This document shows, piece by piece, positions 1 to 12,059 of a DNA stretch of 64,000 nt; position 1 is the stretch's first letter; each line of letters begins with the position of its first letter. Origin of the DNA: Planococcus citri (taxonomy: Eukaryota; Arthropoda; Insecta; Hemiptera; Pseudococcidae); NCBI RefSeq assembly GCF_950023065.1, contig NC_088677.1, positions 21,907,230 through 21,971,229 of the forward strand. The letters run 5' to 3'. A program made the translations under genes and the position numbers. The notes under the pieces are model-generated. The model saw only the letters and a program-made list of their open reading frames with translations. It made no database searches and was not told the origin of the DNA.

Positions 1-1590
1 GACTAACACGTATCGATTTCCACGCATCGTGATTACAAGGTGGGTCGAGGAGGGGGAGGTGGAGATTGCGGCCGAAAAATAGGTTTATCTTCAATGATAC
101 GTAGAATACCGCAAACCGCACCTTGATAGGGCTCATTTACTTGGAACAGAATGAGAAACTGCTACTCAAATTGAGATAGGTAACGAATTCGTGCATTATC
201 TGTAATAGGTAGATTTTTCAACCCTGATTGTGGGCTGCAGGCAGGAAGGAAGCAGGGGGAGTGAAATGAGGATTTCATGAGCTCGATATCTTGGAATTTA
301 TGAAAAAAAAAACAACATCGAAAACTACCTGAATTTTTTCATGACAATCATGGTGCCTAAAAATTGAGTCATCAGCACCACTCAGGTCAAAATACCTCTA
401 TGCAAATTACCGCCGTCATTCGTAGGGGAAAAAATCCTCTACACCCTCCTCCACTCTTCCAACCCTTTAAAAACATCGATACCTACTGGAAGTGAACGCA
501 GAAAGGGAAACGAATAAACTTTAATTTGCAACAAATTTCCCAGAAAACTTGCCTTTACGTAACCTAAAAGCTCGAACGAACGAATCGAAAACGTAATCGA
601 AAACCATGACTCACACTTTCTGAGTAATACCGCTCGTAATATGGGCATTTTGAATCGACTAGTCGCTATTCGTGTTCGTTTATTCGTCTCGTACCCGTCT
701 CTTGCAGTGGCATACTCTTTACATCTATGACTTTTTAAAGACACGGTGCCAGTAAGGCGGTACATATAACCGGCAGATTAACGTTGTTATTACGCATACG
801 GTGCCCATATAAGTAAGAATAAAACCGAAGAAGATGTACTAGTGTAGTATCTTCCAAAGTCATCCAATACTAAACATTACAATACAATATCCTCCGTTAC
901 ATTTGTACACGTATATGGAATACCACATCGCCGATCCCTTTCCCAAGCACGGTTTCATTCCCTATTATTTCGGAGGTCGAAATACTCAAATCCGAAGATA
1001 GAAGGGGTACAAAGGCAACCTCTTTCTAACTCAATTGACCTTTCAACTCTAACACAAAATCGTCTGCACTTCTCGCGAACCATTCTTTTACGTAATTTTT
1101 CTCTCTTATGTATACGTATACGTTCGTATGTAAGAATTATTTAAAAACTCGCCTATTTCGCAATTGGCTACTGGGATTTATGAAAAAAATAAACAGAGAA
1201 AAAAAGAAAGAAAGAAGAAAACGTGTTACTAGAACTATTCATTCATTCGCTCATATTATTCTGAATCAAAATGAGTAGAATGAAACGAGAAAAATAAAGG
1301 AATTTGTAATCAAGGACTTCTTTGTATTGAAAAGAAAATCATTCGAGAATTTTGCCATTAAAAAATTTAAATCAATTGTCGCTTCAGTCGGTCGTTTTAA
1401 AAAATGAGTTTTTCAATTAATGTACAAAGTGGTTTATGAAGGATTTTCTTCAGTGTGAAAGTCGAGCTTAACTACAGAGAAAACTTGAATGTTGACTAAA
1501 AAAATGGTTACAAAAAAAACTTGTATTTTCTTCTGAATTCAAATTTTTTAATGGTGGCTAAAATTTTATTGGTAAAAACTAGAGCTCATA
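1..1590. other. Non-coding stretch without recognisable gene
   Basis: Mixed-composition sequence with scattered CpG-containing words and several A-runs. The longest open frame (108 codons, minus strand, 439-765) has no recognisable domain, no biased composition and no splice-site context, so I do not call a gene. A purine-rich run of aaag units lies near 1170-1225. Confidence 0.6.
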
Positions 1591-1599
1591 CTCAATCCC

Positions 1600-2640
1600 C
1601 CTCCCCCCCCCAAAAAAAAAAGAAGTAAATTTAGCACCTACTTGACCGAAAAAGCTCGAAAAAGTAACCATAAAAGTGACAAAATGAGATAAAAATTCAC
1701 AAAAAAGATCCCAAAACATTACAAATCGAAATTTTTTTTTTTTTATTTTGAAAACGTTGAACTATTTTTCAACTTTTTAATAAAAAAAGCAAGACTTTTT
1801 GAAAAGTGTTGGTGGCTGTGTGAGAATATTTGCAATTTCTGACATAAAGGCCCATTTTTGGCAAAAATCAAAATTTCTGTACTAAAAAACAAAAAAAAAT
1901 TTTTTTTGACAATTTTTGGGAAAAAAATTGAGATTTTGGCAACTTTGGCAAAAAGCACAACTTTTCGAAATTATTGGCAAAAAAGTGATATTTTTGGAAA
2001 TTTGTGCCTAAAAAGCGAGACTTTTGGATAAATTTTAAAATAAAAGTTGAAATCTTCAAGTAAAGCTTTAAAGGAAGATTTTTTTGTCAATAAGCAAGAA
2101 TTTGACAATTTTATTAAAAGTAGGAATTTTTTGTCAAAAAATGGAGTTTTTTACAAACTCTGTGATATAAAACGAGACTTCTGGGCAATTTCTGGCGTTT
2201 TCTGCTAAAAAAGCAATTTTGCTAAAGAGCGAGAATTTTTCATTAATCTCGTCGAATTTTTGGCATTTTTTGAAAAAAAAACGAGACTTTTTCGGTGTTT
2301 GAAAAAAGGAAGACTTTTCAGGAATTTGTTGCGAAAAAACGACGAATTATTGAAAAAGCGATAATGTTCACAATCTTTGGCAAAAAAAAAACAAGACTAA
2401 CAATTTTAAAAAGGCTCGGACTTTTTGGGAATTAAGGCAAAAAGAGATGTATTATGGCAATTTATTGGCCAAAAAAAAACGATATTTTAGGGTAATTTCA
2501 ACTTTGGCAGGCTCTTTGCGGATTCTCCAATATTTCTTGGTAAACCACGGAAGGGTTTTTATAAAAAAAGGATTATTCTGTAGAATTTATCATAAAAATT
2601 GAGAATTTTCAATTCAAATTTTTTATCGTTTTTTTCAACT
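1600..2640. repeat. Degenerate T/A-rich low-complexity repeat
   Basis: About 1 kb built from imperfect 20-35 bp units that alternate T-runs and A-runs around a TTGGCAA or TTGACAA core (for example near 1855, 1915, 1975 and 2225). The core TTTTTGGCAAAAA is nearly self-complementary, so open frames arise on both strands by chance. Similar texture recurs near 7.0-8.1 and 12.1-13.6 kb. Confidence 0.65.
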
Positions 2641-4170
2641 TTTGGGAGTTTTGCAGCATCGCTTTTTTTTTGTTTTGAAGGAAAATCAAAGACTAGGAGA
2701 TGATTTTCTCTTGAAATCCAAGCTGTTTAAGAGAGCGAAGAAAAACCTTTATGAAATATCAAAATTGAGACCTTTTATTTCATCATTTTTACTGTCACTG
2801 GCGGAGATTTCAGGGGAAGGTGGGTCAGATCGAAGAAATAAACCGAAATGTGTACTACAATCTACATTTTACTTCTTTCTTTTAAATATTTTTGAACTTT
2901 GATTGTGATTGAGGAGCTCTTACATCCCTCAGGGGTTATGAAATCCGATTTTGAATATTTATTTTTATTCGTTAAAAATGGAGGCGAAAAGATCTTCGTT
3001 GTAATTTTCCCAAATCTTAAAAGGGTATTTCTGAACTACTACACCTTATCATGAAAACTTGAGATTTCGCAGTAAAAGTTGAATATTTTGAGGTTTTTAA
3101 ACGTATTAGATTTTTGAATTTTATATTTTACCCTCTTGGAAATTCTACAATGGACTTCTTCAAGGTTGAACAAAATTGAGAAGTTTTGTGCGCCCCCTTG
3201 CCCCAACCTTCAACCCCATGGTGAGTTTGGACGAAATTAAGTTGACTATTTTTATTACGTCGTCAAAGAGAAAACTTGTAAAAACAAAAAAAATTAAAAA
3301 CATGAACTCACGGTTTTGCATTTTTTTTAAAGGTTACAGTTTTTCAAAAGTTTATTTCTCGAATTTGAATTTTTAAACTTTTGAAACTTTGAAATATAAA
3401 AATATGACATCTACAAACTGATTTCCTCTCAGAGCGTTATTTGACCGCTTCAATCATTCTGGAGCCTCCAGAAAAGTATTCATTTTTGATTTTTTCCAGA
3501 TTTTAAATTTTGATCTTAAATGACTGAAAAAGCTCCTGGAAAGCTTTTGTTATGGTAAGAGTTTGTTATGAAGTGATCAAAAAATTGTGCTATTTAAAAA
3601 AAAATCCTGAGGAGGGGTGAGGGTAAAAAATTGAATTTTTTCATTTTTTTCACCCCAAGAATGGCAATTAGAAATTTTTTCAGTATGCTTCTCTGCCAAA
3701 GTTTCTGAAAATAGCACATTTTTGGGTAATTTCTTTCTAAAATCAACTCCAAATGAGGTATGGTGATTTTTCTCTCAAGTTCATTCCCAGTCATATTGAA
3801 ACAAAATTTTCAAAAATCAAAAATTTGTTCATTGTTTATGATGTTAATGAATGCTTTGATACCTCTTGAAACCGTCTTATTTTTGTAAACTAGTGTAGTG
3901 AAATTGTTGACACGTTCTTCGCAAAAATCCAAGTTTCGTACATTTTGACTGAAGAAGAGGGGGAGGGGGGAGCGAGGAAGGATTATGAAAGACTCGAGGT
4001 CCGTGTGAAAAGAGGATTGATTTATAATTTTTCAATTCTGACAACCCCAATTATTTACGAAGTTTCTGAGAACCAAGTTCAATTTACTGCACTGCAGCTC
4101 ATTTTCCCAGCTCTAAGAATGAGCAATTGAACCAAGTTTCAAAGTGAATCCTATGGTTAAAAACAAACGA
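2641..4170. other. AT-rich non-coding stretch with one CTGGAGCCTCCAG copy
   Basis: No gene is recognisable. The stretch contains one copy of the dispersed near-palindrome at 3457-3473 (arms TTCTGGAG and CTCCAGAA around a single C), the same core as in the foldback repeats at 22.9-23.4 and 25.9-26.5 kb. Short open frames here are low-complexity and have no domain signal. Confidence 0.5.
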
Positions 4171-4499
4171 GTAAGGGAGGGTGTTGCATTCCGAGCTATT
4201 TGAAGCCAAATGCGGATGCCAATGTCATTCGTGACGTATTATCATTCTAGTCGTCGCTTTTCCGGAACATATCCCACCAAAAGTTGACTACTGCCAAGTG
4301 CATCATTGAAGAGAATTTTCTCGAAGACAGATTGACGTACGAGTACCTACTCTGATGGTCCAGATGACAGACACGACATCCAAACGAGGCACAAATCGAA
4401 ACCAAGACGCTAAGGCGAAAAGTGCACCATATTGCAGTATACATAGTTTGTGCAGAATGCAGAACACACCATGCTCGTCATTCAGAGAGGTATTGCTGC

Positions 4500-4670
4500 A
4501 ATGGTGAAGACTGTGAAGAGTCATAGGAGGCACCAGCACCACCAAAGAAGAAGAAGACGTGTACAGAGAGTACCAGAGAGTTTACAATAAAGCACCAGCA
4601 GTACCAGCACCAGCGACAGCAGAAGCAGCTCGACGACGGCGAGAAGTAACGTCGGTCTCGGTACCGGCAC
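4500..4670. repeat. Cryptic trinucleotide-rich tract (cac/cag)
   Basis: Interspersed caccag, cagcag and gaagaag units form an impure simple-sequence tract directly upstream of the GC-rich segment near 4740. On the minus strand it translates to Cys/Trp/Ser-rich peptide, which looks like simple sequence rather than a protein. Confidence 0.45.
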
Positions 4671-4739
4671 CGGCGATGCAGTAATATTATTTCATGACTT
4701 GGTGGGGGCGTCTGCATGGTATGCCCCCTTTTCTAAATA

Positions 4740-5200
4740 GACAGGGTACGCGACGCGGCGGAGGGCCGCAGAGCGAGCGAGAAAGAGCATTACGGTATGA
4801 TCCAGAAAGTACATGCTCTTTTTAGACGTCGACGTACGCATACGCTTTGGATTGGAAGTTGCTGCGCTACCGCTACCGTTCTTCTTTCTGGTCGTTTTTA
4901 CTTTGGCCGACTTGTGTATTGGTTATTGTTGTGTTTTGTTCTCTGTTTGTAGTTGTTGTTCTTGTTCTTGTTCATCTCGTCGTCGTCTCGTAAAGCTTTA
5001 AAAGTAACCAAAAAATAAATATAAAAAATTAAAAAAAAAAAAGGTACTCCGTCGTGTGTTGTTTTTAATGTTATTGTACGCTGCGTGCTCGTGTGTTTTT
5101 TTCCATTCGAGTTTTTCGGCGGTAACTGGTGCCATGGATGCACGATTTTTTTATCGTAATTGAAAGAAAATTCGTGTCCAGAGTTTAATCGGTGATTATT
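4740..5200 (+). promoter_or_regulatory. Possible promoter/5' leader region (weak)
   Basis: A locally GC- and CpG-rich segment near 4748-4775 (gacgcggcggagggccgcag) is followed by a purine stretch resembling GAGA-type sites (gagcgagcgagaaagagc). After it come a 62-codon open frame at 4813-5001 with a hydrophobic stretch (residues about 20-50) and a cryptic gtt/ctt/cgt run. The composition contrasts with the AT-rich surroundings and would suit an insect promoter with an untranslated first exon. I see no TATA box, no clear initiator and no recognised protein, so this is inference from composition only. Confidence 0.2.
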
Positions 5201-6978
5201 ATTTTTTTAAAGCCTAGGACGCGAAGTGTGGTGTTGAAAATAATTAAAAGTTCTACTCGACTATCATCGTTTACTTGGATTTGGGGAAAATCACTTCTCG
5301 CAGGTTCGTATTTGAGAATTTTGCTCTTATATTGGGCTTGGGCCGGTTTTTGGGTGCATGTCATTCAGGCCTATAACATCGCTAGACGATGAGAATTATA
5401 TATGCAAAGGTCTAGGCGAGATAAAAAAAAACTATACAGAATATCGAACCATCAGCCGGTCTTTTCGCCGTGAATACCTCGTGGATGCAAATTTCACGCC
5501 CTCCAGTGTACATTGTATGCATATATCTACCTTTCGTAGACGTGAAATGGGCGGTTCTGCTCACTCTCGCGAGTACACGAAGTATGGATTTTTTCTGCAT
5601 TTTTTTTTCTTTTTTTTCGCGAATGGAAATTCGATTACGAAAATTTAATTACGAGTTGACCGTGGTCGTTGACCTGGCTATTTGGCCGAGCAAATTGTGC
5701 AGAAGCTGTGGAATGGAAAATGAGAGCCGTGGTGCGAAATATACGAGTATGCCAGTACCACGTACTATATCGCCGGAATTTAGTATACTCGTAGAAGTTA
5801 ATTAATTTCGTTTCTTTAATTTTCTCTAGATTTTAATTCGAGTTATAGGGAAAGGGCGCGGGCGCGGGTGGAGAAGGTGGAACTTGGAAGAGAGTAGCGT
5901 ATCGTGACGACGACGACGATGATGACGACGACGAACGAAAGTGCCTTTCTCACACCCTTAAATAAAATTCCATCTCGGGGCAGATACGGTTGAATGACTC
6001 GAGAAAAATTTTCCTCCTCGCGAAAGTGTCGGACTGAATTTTAAATTACTTTTGCAGGAATTTTTTTATTTCTTGCTACGACGAATGTAAAATGATGTTG
6101 TAATTGCTTTATTTACATTTTTTTTGGGTCGAGATGTACGATTTTAAATGAATAAATATTTTTAAGTAAACCGAAAAATTCGAGAGGGCAATTTTATTGA
6201 GATAAAAGCTGTGTTGATTTGAATTACTTTTGAACGAATTTGAATTTGGAATTTTGTTTCGAAAGTGTTCGAGTGTAAAAAATTTTCCATCCGGTGTGAG
6301 GTATGGGGAGGGAAGGGGAGGGGAGATTTCACGAATTTTTCTTTGATTTTGAATCGTGATTTTGTGGGCTAAATTTCAAAATTGAGGGTATTTTTAGGTT
6401 TTTGAAATTTTTTGGAAAATGGTCATGAAAAAATTTAATAAGTAGTCTGTGCCTTTTTTTATCTTTATTAATTTCCGAATGATTTTTGTAAGATTATGTT
6501 TGCTTCTATTAGAACCTCAGTCTTGGTAAATCACAATTGAGGGAAGGAAGAGGTGTGGCATTGATAAAATAGATAAAATTCATCTTCATGCCTCAGAAGT
6601 CACGAATTTTGAACTTTTTCAGATATCTGTGTTCCCGGTTGTCCCAAAAGTAATTTTTTTCAAAAAAAAAATTCTGCAAAAAAACTAGTTTTTTGATAAT
6701 TTTATTTTGATCTCTTACCTGAAAAGGCCCAGTTTTAAAATTTGGTTTGAGGGAATGAGAAATTACCCCAATTTCTTCACGAAGGAGATCTTTTTGATTG
6801 AAATACTCAAAAAAAAAGTTGATCCTGCTACCTTTTTTTTTTTTTGTAATTGTTTAGGAACCAGTGAATCAAACGCTTCTCCAAGTAATCAGATAAATTT
6901 ATACCTATAGTTTTTTTGGAATAAAAAATTGGTTTCCTCCTTTTTTTTGACTGCCATTTTGTACATAATATTAATCAC
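5201..6978. other. Non-coding stretch, unique then AT-rich
   Basis: Apart from the microsatellite at 5904-5935, I see nothing specific. Open frames up to 111 codons (5470-5805, plus) show no domain or splice-site context. From about 6300 onward the sequence becomes T/A-rich. Confidence 0.5.
5904..5935. repeat. (GAC)n/(GAT)n microsatellite
   Basis: Run of gac/gat trinucleotides within otherwise unique sequence. Similar GAC-type runs occur near 9967-9990, and their complement (gtc)n near 50228-50248. Confidence 0.8.
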
Positions 6979-7456
6979 AATTATTTTGGACTGATCCTTA
7001 ATGGAAGATGTTATTCACAAAAAATCCATGCCTAAATTCTTGACGAATTTTTTTACCTCAAATTTTATCCAATTTTTTTCAATTTTGCCAATATTTACCA
7101 AAAAATGACAATTATATTTTTGTAAATACCTATGTCAATTTGGTTCAAAAAATGTGATTCCTATGAGGATTTTTGATTTTCACATTAACTTAGTCAATTT
7201 TTACCCAAAAAAATTACAAAAAAGATGTCACTGGTCTCAAATTTTATAAAAGTCAATGTTCTCAAAAAATATAATTTTTATCAAAATCAAATTTTACAAA
7301 AAAAAAACTGTCGATTTTTTGCAAAAAAAAAAAAAAAAATAGAACAAATTTCTTACAAAAAGTGTCAAGAGAGGATCGTTTTTACCAAAAAATGTCAATT
7401 CTAGAAAAAATGTGTTTATTTCTAAAAAAAAAAAAAAAAAATGCCAATCATAAGTT
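6979..7456. repeat. Tandem duplication, copy 1 (about 478 bp)
   Basis: Begins aattattttggactgatcc and continues through a series of matching landmarks: ttcttgacgaattttt, gtgattcctatgag, gatgtcactggtctcaaatt, gaggatcgtttt, then a long A-run. The same landmarks recur in the same order in the adjoining copy at 7457-7935. The internal texture is itself a degenerate T/A-rich repeat. Confidence 0.75.
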
Positions 7457-7935
7457 AATTATTTTGGACTGATCCTTAATGGAAGTTGTTATTTGGAGAT
7501 TCTCAGCTCACGTCTTTTCACAAACAGTCCATTTCAAATTCTTGACGAATTTTTTGACCTTAAATTTTATGTAATTTCATCAGTTTTACCAAATTTTTTT
7601 GTAAATTTGTCAATTGGTTCAAAAAATGTGATTGTTATGAGAATTTTTTGATTTTTGCATTAAATTAGTCGATTTTTACAAAATGTGTCAATTTTCAAAC
7701 AAAAAAATTACAAAAATGATGTCACTAGTCTCAAATTTCATAGGTCCATTTTCTCAAAAAAAGTCAATTTTTACCAAAATTGTCAAATTTTTCAAAAAAA
7801 ACCTCAATTTTTTTCAGAAAAAAAATGGAGCAAATTCTTACAAAAAGCGTCAATTTTTATGAAAAGTGTCAAAAGAGGATCGTTTTAAAAAGTGGGTTTA
7901 AATTTCTAAAAAAAAAAAAAAAATGCAAATTTCTA
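7457..7935. repeat. Tandem duplication, copy 2 (about 478 bp)
   Basis: Diverged second copy of the unit at 6979-7456, sharing the same ordered landmarks, including gatgtcactagtctcaaatt near 7718 and gaggatcgtttt near 7873. Differences are substitutions, small indels and altered A-run lengths, with one extra segment near 7490-7520. The duplication is therefore not recent. Confidence 0.75.
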
Positions 7936-8170
7936 CAAAAAATATCAGTTTTCTCAAAGAACATCAACAGTTTTTTTTTTTTTTTTACAAAATGTGTCAG
8001 TCAATTTTTTCAAACGTATCAATTTTTAGGAAGAACTCTGAATATTTCATTTTTTTTTTGGTATGTTAAAAAATGATTATTTTTATCAAAATGTGCTAGT
8101 TGTACAAAAAATATGTCTATTTCTAAAAAAAAAAAGTGCCAATTTTTATAAAACATATCAGTTTTTGTAA

Positions 8171-8255
8171 GCAGGGTGTCTAAAGGTCCGGTAAAAGTCC
8201 TGCAGTTGTCCTGCTTTTCATCACTTTTCATTAAAAAGTCCTGTTTTTTTTCAAT
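8171..8255 (+). mobile_element. Partial copy of the GCAGGGTGTCTAA-terminated repeat
   Basis: Starts with gcagggtgtctaaaggtcc followed by repeated 'agtcctg' words. This matches the left terminus of the 293-bp element at 52943-53235 (gcagggtgtctaacggtc). No matching right terminus was found nearby, so it appears to be a solo or truncated end. Confidence 0.45.
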
Positions 8256-9400
8256 TAGACTTCAAGTTTTCAATTTATTTCTCCTTTTTTTGAAATTTTG
8301 AAAAAAATGTGATTAAAAGGGCTCATTTTCCGACTTTTTTTTTAGAATTTTAGAACTCGAGTCACACATTTTTGAGAGCTTTTGCTTTCGGTCCGCTTGG
8401 TTCTTTTTTTCCACATGAAAAACTTATTGTTCAAATTCAAGAAATGTTCAAAGTTTGAATCAGAAAAATAAACTCCTCCCTGCATATTTTTTTTTCGCTT
8501 CTCAATACACCGAAAAAACATTAGGTATAATTTTCTCAAAAAATTTCATCTTCCATAAAAAGTGACAAAGTTTTTGGAAGAAAAAAAATTTTTTGTCAGA
8601 TAAATTCAAAAAATTCTTCGGGTTGTCTATTTAAAAAAAAATAAATTATGTGTAGGTAATTTTTTGGAAAATAAAGCTTGATCAAATTATGTTTCATTTT
8701 CAAAACTCATGTTACTAAATGGGAAATCACCCCCCCCCCCACCTCGAACTCGTTCATTGCCTCAAATCCATTTCAGAAAAAATCTTGGACTATTAATTTT
8801 AAAGTCAATTTTATGGATGTTTTTTGTAGTTGAACTGTCAGTTTTAATTTTCTGTCAAGTCTTTTCAATTCTCCTAAAATATTCAAAAGTACCTATCTGA
8901 AATTTGAATTAAAAAAAAATAAAATTATACTTACTTCTCAAACCCCCTTATTTACTAATAAAATGCTCTCAAAATTGAAAATTTATTTTTGGTGCAAATA
9001 TCATTTTGAAATGAAGAAAAAAATCAGAAATGCTCCAAATAAATTTTTAGATATTGAATTTCGTTTTTTAAAATTTGCATAAGAATATCAGAAGTTGATC
9101 TAGTTGTACCAAAAAATTGAAATTTTAGTGATCTCTGTTTTTTGGATCGATTGGTATTTTTGTGCTATTCAAGAAAACTAGATAAATCAGCATATTTTTG
9201 GATTTTCTTGGTGTATTTTTTTAAAAAATCTCGTTGCTAGGAATTTATTCGTCATTGAATTTATTGTCTCTAAATTTTGTATTTATCGAGTTTTTCGTCT
9301 CTCTCCACCAATTTAGACTAAATTTTCCAAAATCCAGGTCCACCAATAATTCGGTTGATTTGAGTGTTAGGTTCGATTTTCATTGAAGTCTGATTTTTTT
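8256..9400. other. AT-rich non-coding stretch
   Basis: Homopolymer-rich sequence including a C10 run near 8730. No domain-bearing open frame is visible. Confidence 0.5.
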
Positions 9401-12050
9401 TTCTCAATTTGAAAAATTATTCTACCATTTGAGATGAAAACTGAATTTTTGGCCTTTCCAAAGTCAATCCTCTTCACAAAACGGACATCGGAACTTTTTC
9501 GATTAATCTATATAGACCTCTGTACCAAACACGCAAATGGGCAGCAAAACCACATCTCGGAAAACTTTTCCTGGAAATGGCTCTATTGTATAATTAAACG
9601 TCTGAGGCGAATCTGAAACATCGACCTTTCGTCCTTGGATGGTTGAATGAAACACCAGCTCTTTGAATTTATTCGCTGACAACATGCTACTCCTTTGGGC
9701 TCTCCCTTAGGCAACATTTCATTAAAATTTCCCCATCGGATAGTTTTCAAGGTTCCTCAGTGCATAGAGAATTGTCTTTAATTAGCTTCAAAGTGCATTC
9801 CGTTCTATCTACAGCAATATTTTCACCACGTTTATAGTTATAATAATAATATTATTATTACGATGTAATTCGAATACACCGTATGCGCTTTGGGATCTCG
9901 TGTAAAGTTATCATATTTATATCTGTTGGCAAATTAAAAAGCTGGACACGTGTTGTCTGCTGCAGCGATGATGACGACGACGACGACACGTCGAATAAAT
10001 ATACGAAATTAATTCAATTCGTGTATAAGTTGGATTAAATGACGATAGAGATACGCGTGTGTCTGACTCTGGTCTGGGTGTATTATTTTATTAATAGTCG
10101 AACGTCGCTTTCTAGACGATGACGAAGATTTCGATACAGCCACCTGAGAATAGTCTAAGCCATATTTTAATATTAAATTAACCGTATAGTATGCTGTACC
10201 TCTACCTATGATATAACGAAGTCACACGAACGTATGAATTACACGCGAGAAAAAGACGAGGGATTTGAATTTTTTTTTAGACTTTTTTCAAGGGTGTGTA
10301 ATTCAGTTTTAGAACGCTTAGGTCTCGTGCTACTCGTACTCGTGCTCGAATTCCCTGTACGCAATCGTACATCGAAGACGACCGACTGCAGCAAATTTAC
10401 CAGAGTATGTGTTGAATTAAACATAACTTCATTTACGACGACGACGGTGACGAATTTCAAAGGTCTTGCTTCGTAGGTACGGAGACGAGCTGGAGCTTTT
10501 TGCGGAATTTTAACTCGATATTGTACGAGAAGGGTGTGTCTGGGCGTGGATCACGTTCTATCAAAAGATGAGGAAAATTGAAATAAAAAAATAGGTGATG
10601 GGGTAACGAGCTCCAAGATGAGAGTAGTTTTCTCGTTTCGCTTTATTCTTTTATATTTCTTACCGAATAGAGTTTTTTTTGTGGTTTTATATTAGTTAGG
10701 AGCCGAAGAGGAGGGAGGGAAGGAGGCTCGAGTGCGATTGAAGACCTGGTGTAGCTGGGTAATTTATATAATAAAATCTTAATTCGGGGCGTAGAAACGA
10801 AACAAGAAATTAGACCGAGGTCTATATTTTTCCAACTCCCTGCCTTCGGTGTACGCGGTGGAAAATCCATTACGGTAAATTCAGAATGCATAATAGAAGA
10901 TCTAATTAAACTTAGGTCTTATTTTTTGCAACCCTTGTTTCGAAAGTGTTCGCCTCCTCGTTTACTTTTATTTGAAAAATTTCTCCATTAGACCATAGAT
11001 AAGGGATGTTTTAATAAAAAGAGACATTGGTGGAAAAATCAAAACCCTGGTACCCAAATTCAACTCATTTATTTTACCCATCCACCTGATTTTGTTGCTG
11101 TAGCCTTTTTTGAATGATTCTAAATCCACCATTTTATAGGGTTCTTATTAGGAAAGGATCACAAATGTTGTACAAATTACAAAAGCTCTCTGTTCAGCAA
11201 TCGATACCTTCCACAAAATCTACCACCTGTTCATTGTACGTACTCGTACGTATAAAATATCACATTCACATTTCACAGGTACCTATTTTCTTCAGCACAT
11301 AAACCTGTCACTTGCTCCCCTTTTGGTTCTTTACATCAATATCGTATTTCATTTGATTTTAACTCTATAGTACCTACTCTATTTAAAAATAAGTATAGGT
11401 AAAATGTACCAGGGAAAAGAACACGTCATTCGCCATCATTCCTCACCTCTTCGCCTCGATTTTAGTTCCATTATACACTATATACCTATATATACTATAA
11501 GTTGGAAGGTGAAATTAACTACGATATAACGAGAATATACGAGGAAATTTGCGAGAAAAAGTACACACTTTCTCGGAGAAGTCTAATAAAAGCCAAGTGC
11601 GACGTTTAATTAGGCGAAGGGTGAATTTTAGCGAAGAAAACGTACGCCAGCATTTTTTACTCTAGCGACCATTACGTCCCGTCGCTTTCGTCTTCGTCTT
11701 CTGTGTCGGTTGAATGAATGGGCGCCCCTTTTTTTTCCTCTCGACGAGCTTACTGCTTATTTACCATCCGGAGGCGTTTTCACGAACCGAGTAAAAGCAA
11801 CTCGAGAGGAAATAAATCGCTTGATTTTTTTACGAGCGAATTTTTTCACTGTTTCGAGTGTCGAAGTGAAAGCAACAAAGAAGTGACCACCTTACTAGAG
11901 ATTTGTGAGATGTGAGTGAGTGAAGCGTGTTTTAATGCGATTTACGCACGTGATTTGATTAGCCATTTTCCATCACCTTTTTTATTCGAATGTGAAAATT
12001 TTTCTATGAAAATTGTCATCTTTGAATTTTCTTTGAAGAGGGGGAGGGCA
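9401..12050. other. Unique-looking non-coding stretch with small microsatellites
   Basis: Less repetitive and richer in CpG than the neighbouring blocks. It contains an (AAT/ATT)n palindromic run near 9840-9862 and a (GAC)n run near 9967-9990. Open frames reach 82 codons, without recognisable motifs or convincing splice-site context. Regulatory content is possible but cannot be shown from one sequence. Confidence 0.5.
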
Positions 12051-12059
12051 GGTTGAGAA

